Of a stretch of DNA of 37,450 bases, positions 32,866-37,450 are shown one piece after another. This stretch comes from an uncultured Collinsella sp. (GTDB lineage Bacteria; Actinomycetota; Coriobacteriia; Coriobacteriales; Coriobacteriaceae). The DNA lies in contig CAUGNQ010000017.1 in NCBI GenBank assembly GCA_959600835.1, positions 1 through 37,450 on the forward strand. Reading direction: 5' to 3'. Position 1 is the stretch's first letter. Every line of letters begins with the position of its first letter. The notes under the pieces were generated by a model, which saw nothing but the letters and a program-made list of their open reading frames with translations, had not been told where the DNA came from and searched no databases. A program made the translations under genes and the position numbers.

Positions 32866-35361
32866 TTAGCTGATTCCCACAAACATGCAGCCCGAGGTCG
32901 CCCCGCGCAGGCGGGCGGCGGGCTTACGGCCGGCCTGCGCGGCCTCGACGGCACGACGGACGCGGGCGACGGCACGGCCCACCTCATCCGTCTCGAGCAT
33001 CGTGCCGTCCACCATAAGACGACGCACGCCAGCATCGAGCAGCTGAGGAACCTGCGGCGTGAGGTCGATGGGGTAGGCATCGTACAGGCGAGAGCGGCCG
33101 TGGATGTCGGTGCGGACGGGCATGACCTTTCCGTCGATATTCTTGAGCGAGAGCTTGCGGGCACGCAGGCGGCAGTTGGCGCAATCGTGGATGCAGCCGT
33201 TGGCAACCTGCAGAATGCAATGCTCGCTTGTCATGACGCGCGGGCGGCCAAAGACGGTGATGCCCAGAGCCGCGGGCGCGGCGGCGCCGAGCGAGACAAT
33301 CTCGTCGAGCGTGATCTCGGGCGAGAGCCAAAACGCACCGGCTCCGCGCTCGGCAAGCGCTTCCATGCAGGGCGTGTTATGAACCGGCAGGCAAGAGCGA
33401 ATCTCGGCCGTGGCGCCAACCTGGGCGGCCAGGGCAAGCTCGGAGATATTGCCGACGGCGACGGTGGCTCCGGCATTGATCCAGGGATCGACGCGCTCGT
33501 GGTCAACGGCGCGGCAGACCTCGTCGAGTACGGGCACGATACCCTGTTCAAATGCATCGGCAGGGGAGGCACCGACAGCCTCGAGCGCATCGGTGGTCAT
33601 GTAGATGCGCGTTGCACCCTCCGCCCGCGCTGCCTCGGCAGCCTCGAGCGAGGTGACGGTGGCGCAGATCTGCGGCTCGTCGCGGTAGTGCTCGGGCGCG
33701 GGGCGGGAATCACTGGTGACAATCGCCGGCAACTCGAGCGTCTTCGCGCGCTCCTCGTACGGCGCCAGAATGGCCTCCTCCAATGCCTTACAGGCGGCGG
33801 CGCGCACCTTGTGCACGGCGGAGAAGCCCATACCGCAGCCGGCGTCGAGCGAAACGTCAAAGTTCGCTGCCTCAAAGGGCGAGGAGCCCATGCGGCCCAC
33901 ATGCTCAACCAGGTCTGCCGCCTCGACGGCGCGGGTCTTGGCGGCCTCGACGGTGAAGCCCGTGGCGGTGGCGGTGAGCGCGGGGTTGTCACAGCAGGTG
34001 AGTGTAACGGTAAACGGCTCGCCCAGGCGCGCCACGACGGACACATCAACAGCTCGGCGGCGCAGCACATCGCGCTTGAGTGCGGCGCCGGCGGCGTCGA
34101 TGGCACGCTGACTGCGAATCACGCGGACGCGGCAGCCCTCGGGCATGCTGCGGGGCACGCGACATTCGATGATGTCGCCCGCGGCGGCATCATCGGCGGC
34201 AATGGTGGTCAGGAACTGGTCGAACTCATCGTCGTGGCGAAGCTCCAGCAGGTCGCCCTTGCCCACGGGCTCAAACAGCTCAATGCGGGCGATGGCGGCG
34301 CGGCGACGGCGGTCGTCGGGCTTGAGGCCGCGCACATCGCGGTTGGCCGGGCGGCTGCCCAGCACCGTGCCCACGATCTGGCCGCGGTTGTTGGAACGCT
34401 CGTAGCTCATCATCTCGTCGCCCGAGGTGCCGTCCTGATAGGCGTGCGTAAAGTCGCGGTTGAAGCAGCGCTTGAGCTGGCGCTGGAGGGCGGCTTCCTC
34501 GTCCTTGGTAACGGCGGCTCCGGATAGCATGTCGTCAATTTCGTGACGATACACATCAACGATGGAGTACACGTAATCGGGCGCCTTCATGCGGCCCTCG
34601 AGTTTGAGCGACGCGGCGCCGGCGTCATACAGACGGCGAACGAGCTGCGAAGTGTTGGTGTCGCGCGGGCATAGAGCGCGCTCGCGACCGGCAGGGGAGA
34701 GCGTACGTCCGTTCTCGTCGATCAGCTCGTAGGGCAGGCGGCAGGGCTGGGCGCACATGCCGCGGTTGGCCGATCGCCCCGCCATGGCAAAGCTCGAAAG
34801 CAGGCACAGGCCCGAGTAGCAAAAGCAGATGGCGCCGTGGCTAAAGACCTCAAGGTCCACATCGGGCGCGGCATCGTGAATGGTGGCAATCTCGTCGATG
34901 GAAAGCTCGCGCGAGAGAGTCACGCGGTCGGCGCCCTGCTCGCGGCACCAAAGGGTTCCGCGGTCGTCGTGGATGTTCGCCTGGGTTGAGATGTGCGTCT
35001 CGATGCCGGGCATCGTGCGCTTGACCTCAAAGAACAGGCCCCAGTCCTGGATGATAAAGGCGTCGGCGCCCAACGTGGAGCAGCGGTGGATGAGTTGCAA
35101 CGCATCGCCCATCTCGGACTGCTTGATGACGATGTTGACCGTGACGTAGACGCGCGACCCGGCTAGATGCGCGGCGCGGCAGGCTTGCTCAAAGGCCTCG
35201 TCGGTAAAGTTGGTGGCCTTGCGGCGGGCGTTGAAGCTGCCCATGCCGCAGTAGATGGCGTCTGCCCCGGCGGCGAGTGCGGCGGCAAAGGGCTCGGGCC
35301 CTCCGGCGGGCGCCAAAAGCTCGGGTCTGCGGTTGGTGGTTCGACTGGCGGTTGCGGTCAT
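32866..35361 (-). CDS. Peptidase U32-family protein with DUF3656-like C-terminal part
   Basis: The U32 signature EVFSHGAICFCYSGLCLLSS is at residues 171-190, followed by GMCAQPCRLPYEL. Related bacterial proteins (RlhA, TrhP) hydroxylate cytidine or uridine in rRNA or tRNA and are not proven peptidases. At 831 aa it is longer than TrhP and resembles the RlhA/DUF3656 layout, with a further C-terminal U32-like half that contains GCIHDCANCRLRARKL, probably a metal or Fe-S ligand set. The ATG has an AAAGGCAGG site. Pairing with a pseudouridine synthase supports an RNA-modification role, which is inference. Confidence 0.85.
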   Translation of the reverse strand: MTATASRTTNRRPELLAPAGGPEPFAAALAAGADAIYCGMGSFNARRKATNFTDEAFEQACRAAHLAGSRVYVTVNIVIKQSEMGDALQLIHRCSTLGADAFIIQDWGLFFEVKRTMPGIETHISTQANIHDDRGTLWCREQGADRVTLSRELSIDEIATIHDAAPDVDLEVFSHGAICFCYSGLCLLSSFAMAGRSANRGMCAQPCRLPYELIDENGRTLSPAGRERALCPRDTNTSQLVRRLYDAGAASLKLEGRMKAPDYVYSIVDVYRHEIDDMLSGAAVTKDEEAALQRQLKRCFNRDFTHAYQDGTSGDEMMSYERSNNRGQIVGTVLGSRPANRDVRGLKPDDRRRRAAIARIELFEPVGKGDLLELRHDDEFDQFLTTIAADDAAAGDIIECRVPRSMPEGCRVRVIRSQRAIDAAGAALKRDVLRRRAVDVSVVARLGEPFTVTLTCCDNPALTATATGFTVEAAKTRAVEAADLVEHVGRMGSSPFEAANFDVSLDAGCGMGFSAVHKVRAAACKALEEAILAPYEERAKTLELPAIVTSDSRPAPEHYRDEPQICATVTSLEAAEAARAEGATRIYMTTDALEAVGASPADAFEQGIVPVLDEVCRAVDHERVDPWINAGATVAVGNISELALAAQVGATAEIRSCLPVHNTPCMEALAERGAGAFWLSPEITLDEIVSLGAAAPAALGITVFGRPRVMTSEHCILQVANGCIHDCANCRLRARKLSLKNIDGKVMPVRTDIHGRSRLYDAYPIDLTPQVPQLLDAGVRRLMVDGTMLETDEVGRAVARVRRAVEAAQAGRKPAARLRGATSGCMFVGIS

Positions 35362-35467
35362 ATCCTGCCTTTCAAAATGCTCAGATATTCAAAAGTATAG
35401 TGGTGCTGTTGCGGCGGACGAGTCCTGTGGCCCAAGCAGGATAAAGTCTTCAGCAGCCCTTGCAGCA
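35362..35467. other. U32/ridA divergent spacer, left part
   Basis: This part carries the minus-strand U32 ribosome site and probably its promoter, for which no clear boxes were seen. It holds no gene. Confidence 0.35.
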
Positions 35468-35539
35468 AAAACGATCCGTTTCCCTCCGTCCCCTATGGAT
35501 CACCTGATCGGCTGGGGACGGAAAGAAGCGGATCGTTTT
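35468..35539. repeat. Large hairpin containing repeat copy A
   Basis: AAAACGATCCG (35468-35478) pairs with CGGATCGTTTT (35529-35539), and inside it CCGTCCCC (35486-35493) pairs with GGGGACGG (35514-35521). The left arm and loop at 35473-35503 match 36203-36233 at 27 of 31 positions. The A and T ends make it a possible bidirectional terminator, but it lies upstream of both neighbouring genes. Confidence 0.6.
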
Positions 35540-35621
35540 GAGCTTCACCGTCCGGTCGTGCCGTTCAGCGGCCGACAGACGCCGTTGGGCGATAAAAGAT
35601 TCTCGCAACGTGATAATAATC

Positions 35622-35650
35622 TTGCATCGCGCGGAAACCTTGAGTACTAT
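35622..35650 (+). promoter_or_regulatory. Sigma-70 promoter of ridA
   Basis: TTGCAT (35622-35627) and TACTAT (35645-35650) are exactly 17 nt apart, 90 nt before the ridA start. The leader then includes the hairpin at 35659-35706. Confidence 0.6.
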
Positions 35651-35658
35651 CCCAATCA

Positions 35659-35706
35659 AGCGCGGCGTTCAGACCGAACTGTGCCTCCCGGTGTGAACGC
35701 CGCGCT
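35659..35706 (+). promoter_or_regulatory. 13-bp hairpin in the ridA leader
   Basis: AGCGCGGCGTTCA (35659-35671) pairs perfectly with TGAACGCCGCGCT (35694-35706) around a 22-nt loop. It has no T run, so it is more likely a stability or regulatory element than a terminator. It matches no riboswitch known to me. Confidence 0.5.
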
Positions 35707-35739
35707 CACGCTCTTTCAACTGATCGTAAGGAGATAAAC

Positions 35740-36117
35740 ATGAGCAAGACCGTCGTGTCTTCCGATAACGCACCCGCAGCCATCGGCCCGTATTCCCCCG
35801 GCATCCAGACCGGCAACATGGTGTTCCTGTCCGGCCAGCTGGGTATCGACCCCGCAACCGGCAAGATGCCCGAGGGCGTCGAGGCCCAGGCTAAGCAGTC
35901 CCTTGCTAACGTCGAGGCCCTGCTGAGCGCTGCCGGCGCCACCTTTGCCGATGTCGTCAAGACCACGGTCTACCTGGCCGACATTGCCGACTTCGCTGCC
36001 GTGAACGAGATTTATGCCTCCAAGTTCGAGGCTCCGTTCCCCGCGCGCAGCGCTTTCCAGGTTGCCGCCCTTCCGGCTGGCGGTCTGGTCGAGATCGAGG
36101 TCGTCGCCGCTCTCTAA
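35740..36117 (+). CDS. ridA: RidA-family reactive intermediate deaminase
   Basis: RidA hydrolyses reactive enamines and imines such as 2-aminoacrylate formed by PLP enzymes. The family blocks are visible: AIGPYSPGIQTGNMVFLSGQ, VVKTTVYLADIADF and PARSAFQVAALPAGGLVEIE, with the carboxylate-binding Arg103. The 125-aa length is normal, and AAGGAG precedes the ATG. It is a single-gene unit with its own promoter and terminator, convergent with a YheO/DauR-like regulator gene. Confidence 0.94.
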   Translation: MSKTVVSSDNAPAAIGPYSPGIQTGNMVFLSGQLGIDPATGKMPEGVEAQAKQSLANVEALLSAAGATFADVVKTTVYLADIADFAAVNEIYASKFEAPFPARSAFQVAALPAGGLVEIEVVAAL

Positions 36118-36148
36118 GGCGTTGGCAACAACTAAACATGACATGCAA

Positions 36149-36182
36149 AACGACCCTGCAGTGCGAGCTGCAGGGTCTTTTG
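36149..36182. terminator. Terminator between ridA and the convergent regulator gene
   Basis: GACCCTGCAG (36152-36161) pairs perfectly with CTGCAGGGTC (36168-36177), flanked by AAAAC on the left and TTTTG on the right, so it can serve both strands. Confidence 0.9.
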
Positions 36183-36202
36183 TCAAGCGGTGCGACAAAA
36201 AT

Positions 36203-36233
36203 GATCCGTTTCCCCTCGTCCCCAAGGGATCAC
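36203..36233. repeat. Repeat copy B downstream of ridA
   Basis: The 31-nt segment starts GATCCGTTTCCC and ends GGGATCAC, matching 35473-35503 at 27 of 31 positions in the same orientation. TGATCC (36202-36207) and GGATCA (36227-36232) are inverted ends. The segment ends just before the minus-strand stop codon of the regulator. Confidence 0.65.
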
Positions 36234-36235
36234 GT

Positions 36236-36892
36236 TTAGCCTTCCTTGCGGACTTTTTGTAGGTAGCGGTAGACGCTGGGCTCCGAGATGCCCAGCGCGG
36301 TGGCGGCGCAGGCCACGGCGCCCTTGAGCATGAACACCCCGTTGCCGTTGAGGTGGCGAATGACGTCCACGCGGTCACTCTGACCAAGCGACGCTACATC
36401 CAGCCCGCGCGCGCTCAGCAACTCGGCAATGCTGCGGTCGATGAGCTCCTGTGTGGACTCCGAAAGACTTTCGACCTCGATAGACGCGGGCTCCGTGCGC
36501 GTCGGCGCCACGTCAAAGCATGCCATGAGCTGCTGCGCCATGGCGTTGATGGAGCGCACGGTCGAGAGGTCGGTGTTGACGCAGAGCATGCCGACGATCT
36601 CGTTATCCTCGCGGATAAAGTACGTCGCTGACTCCAGCGTCTTGCCACCGGCACCGCGCCCCTCGTAGCCCGTAATAAACGGCAGGTCGCGATACTTGGG
36701 GTCGTGCATGATCTTGAGCGCTAGATCGGTGGCGGGACCGCCGACCTTACGGCCGCTCACGATGCCGTTGCGAATATCGACGATGGCGTGGTCGGGATCC
36801 GAGAAATCATGCAGCACGATCTCGCTGTTCTTACCGAGTATCTGCTCCAGGAAATCGACCATCGGCAAAAAGCGACGTACGGTCTCGTTCAC
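36236..36892 (-). CDS. YheO/DauR-like transcriptional regulator (PAS-like and HTH domains)
   Basis: The N-terminal half has the YheO PAS-like pattern (KNSEIVLHDFSDPDHAIVDI, then REDNEIVGMLCVN). The C-terminal half has a helix-turn-helix (SDRVDVIRHLNGNGVF, then AATALGISEPSVYRYL). E. coli DauR controls D-amino-acid use; other homologues sit by purine or RidA genes. The GTG at 36892 was chosen because AAAGGAG lies 6 nt upstream, giving a 218-aa protein beginning VNETVRRFLPMVDF. A longer frame to 37033 has no such support. The genes on either side, ridA and a nucleobase permease, are possible targets. Confidence 0.85.
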   Translation of the reverse strand: MNETVRRFLPMVDFLEQILGKNSEIVLHDFSDPDHAIVDIRNGIVSGRKVGGPATDLALKIMHDPKYRDLPFITGYEGRGAGGKTLESATYFIREDNEIVGMLCVNTDLSTVRSINAMAQQLMACFDVAPTRTEPASIEVESLSESTQELIDRSIAELLSARGLDVASLGQSDRVDVIRHLNGNGVFMLKGAVACAATALGISEPSVYRYLQKVRKEG

Positions 36893-37128
36893 GGGCAACT
36901 CCTTTGGGTGAAATCGGAGATGTTCATAACAATTTTTTCTCATGGTAACACGCTGCTCTTCATCTCGTATATCCGCAGGTACATTGCGTAATACAGACGA
37001 ACGGTAGGAATTTGGCGGTAAACGGTTGACCAAAAGAAAAGTTAGATGTTATTTTGACCAGACACTTTCCTGACCTGCGGAAATGCATTATCTCAGCTGA
37101 AGAATAGTCTGATAACAAAAAATTATTA
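36893..37128. promoter_or_regulatory. AT-rich divergent control region
   Basis: This 236-nt part is much richer in A and T than the neighbouring genes. TTGACC (37026-37031) and TTATTT (37049-37054) are 17 nt apart and may form a plus-strand promoter; a second TTGACC begins at 37054. No purine riboswitch core was found. No gene is supported here. Confidence 0.4.
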
Positions 37129-37157
37129 TTGAGAATGAGAATCATCTTTAATACGAT
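37129..37157 (+). promoter_or_regulatory. Promoter overlapped by a Fur-box-like sequence
   Basis: TTGAGA (37129-37134) and TACGAT (37152-37157) are exactly 17 nt apart. Over the -35 box and spacer lies GAGAATGAGAATCATC (37131-37146), which matches the classical 19-mer Fur box at about 14 positions. Iron-dependent repression of the permease gene downstream is inferred. Confidence 0.55.
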
Positions 37158-37244
37158 ATGCAACGAAGGCACAACCTCAACCCCGCACTGCGTCACAATA
37201 GAGCGTTAGATGCGAAAACAACTATTTCGAGGATTGGTGGTCAA

Positions 37245-37450
37245 ATGACCCAGGAGACGGTTAAGAACGGCACTGAAGCCCTGTTCACTCGTGAAGGCAT
37301 GCCTCCCGTTAAAGAAATGATCCCGTGTGCCCTTCAGCACGTACTGGCTTCGTTTGCCGGTATCATCACCCCGGCTGTCATCATGGCCGGCGTCTACGGC
37401 TTTAATAGCCAGCAGAGTACCGACATCCTCCAGGTCGCGCTCATTCTTTC
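37245..37450 (+). CDS. NCS2-family nucleobase permease, N-terminal part (cut by window end)
   Basis: Only the first 68 codons are in the window. They show a short hydrophilic start and then EMIPCALQHVLASFAGIITPAV... with the QHVLA-x-FAG pattern of the first transmembrane segment of xanthine/uracil permeases. The ATG at 37245 has GGTGG just upstream, a moderate ribosome site. The substrate class (xanthine, urate or uracil) cannot be told from this part. It is divergent from the YheO/DauR-like regulator. Confidence 0.82.
   Translation, partial: MTQETVKNGTEALFTREGMPPVKEMIPCALQHVLASFAGIITPAVIMAGVYGFNSQQSTDILQVALIL

Noticed and set aside
33100..34527. 475-codon plus-strand frame inside the U32 gene
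   Set aside because: Antisense shadow of a gene with a clear U32 signature; no recognisable domain.
36893..37244. Purine riboswitch before the NCS2 permease
   Set aside because: The conserved three-way junction core and loop sequences of the purine aptamer could not be found.

Overview
The window looks like chromosomal DNA of a gut Coriobacteriia, most likely Collinsella. The reasons are the GC-rich coding DNA, the fused AccD-AccA carboxyltransferase inside a complete type II fatty-acid operon, the many PTS components, and the protein sequences as I recognise them. No rRNA, tRNA or CRISPR array was seen.

Positions 1-11560: birA runs leftward and is divergent from one long rightward unit, fabH-acpP-fabK-fabD-fabG-fabF-accB-fabZ-accC-accDA. 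These genes make malonyl-CoA, load and extend it on acyl carrier protein, and reduce the chain with FabK. BirA biotinylates the AccB made by the same unit. An orphan glucose-superfamily PTS EIIC follows, then a terminator. Two copies of an 18-nt repeat lie between birA and fabH. Positions 11559-13460 hold a cation diffusion facilitator and a histidine phosphatase.

Positions 13509-19766: a 135-nt nested palindrome, then a ribosomal protein cluster rplC-rplD-rplW-rplB-rpsS-rplV-rpsC-rplP-rpmC-rpsQ-rplN-rplX. It lacks rpsJ at its start and rplE and later genes at its end, and closes with a strong terminator. Structured leaders precede rplC, rplB and rplN.

Positions 19767-29480 look like an accessory island. 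It opens with a gene-poor stretch, an IS3-type transposase relic and the 3' part of an MTA/SAH nucleosidase gene. Its core is a LevR-like regulator with a degenerate AAA+ domain, a mannose-family PTS (EIIB, EIIC, EIID, EIIA), a DUF2961/GH172 glycosidase and a ROK fructokinase-like enzyme. It closes with a degV fragment joined to the first codons of an IS200/IS605 tnpA. The core is best read as an uptake and cleavage pathway for a fructose- or arabinose-containing furanoside. It is the most likely undescribed system here.

Positions 29480-37450: tandem repeats, a Gfo/Idh/MocA oxidoreductase with a DeoR-family regulator, an array of three 80-bp palindromic units between convergent terminators, an RluA-type pseudouridine synthase and a U32 peptidase-family protein on the minus strand, ridA bracketed by two copies of a 31-nt repeat, a YheO/DauR-like regulator, and the start of an NCS2 nucleobase permease whose predicted promoter is overlapped by a Fur-box-like sequence.
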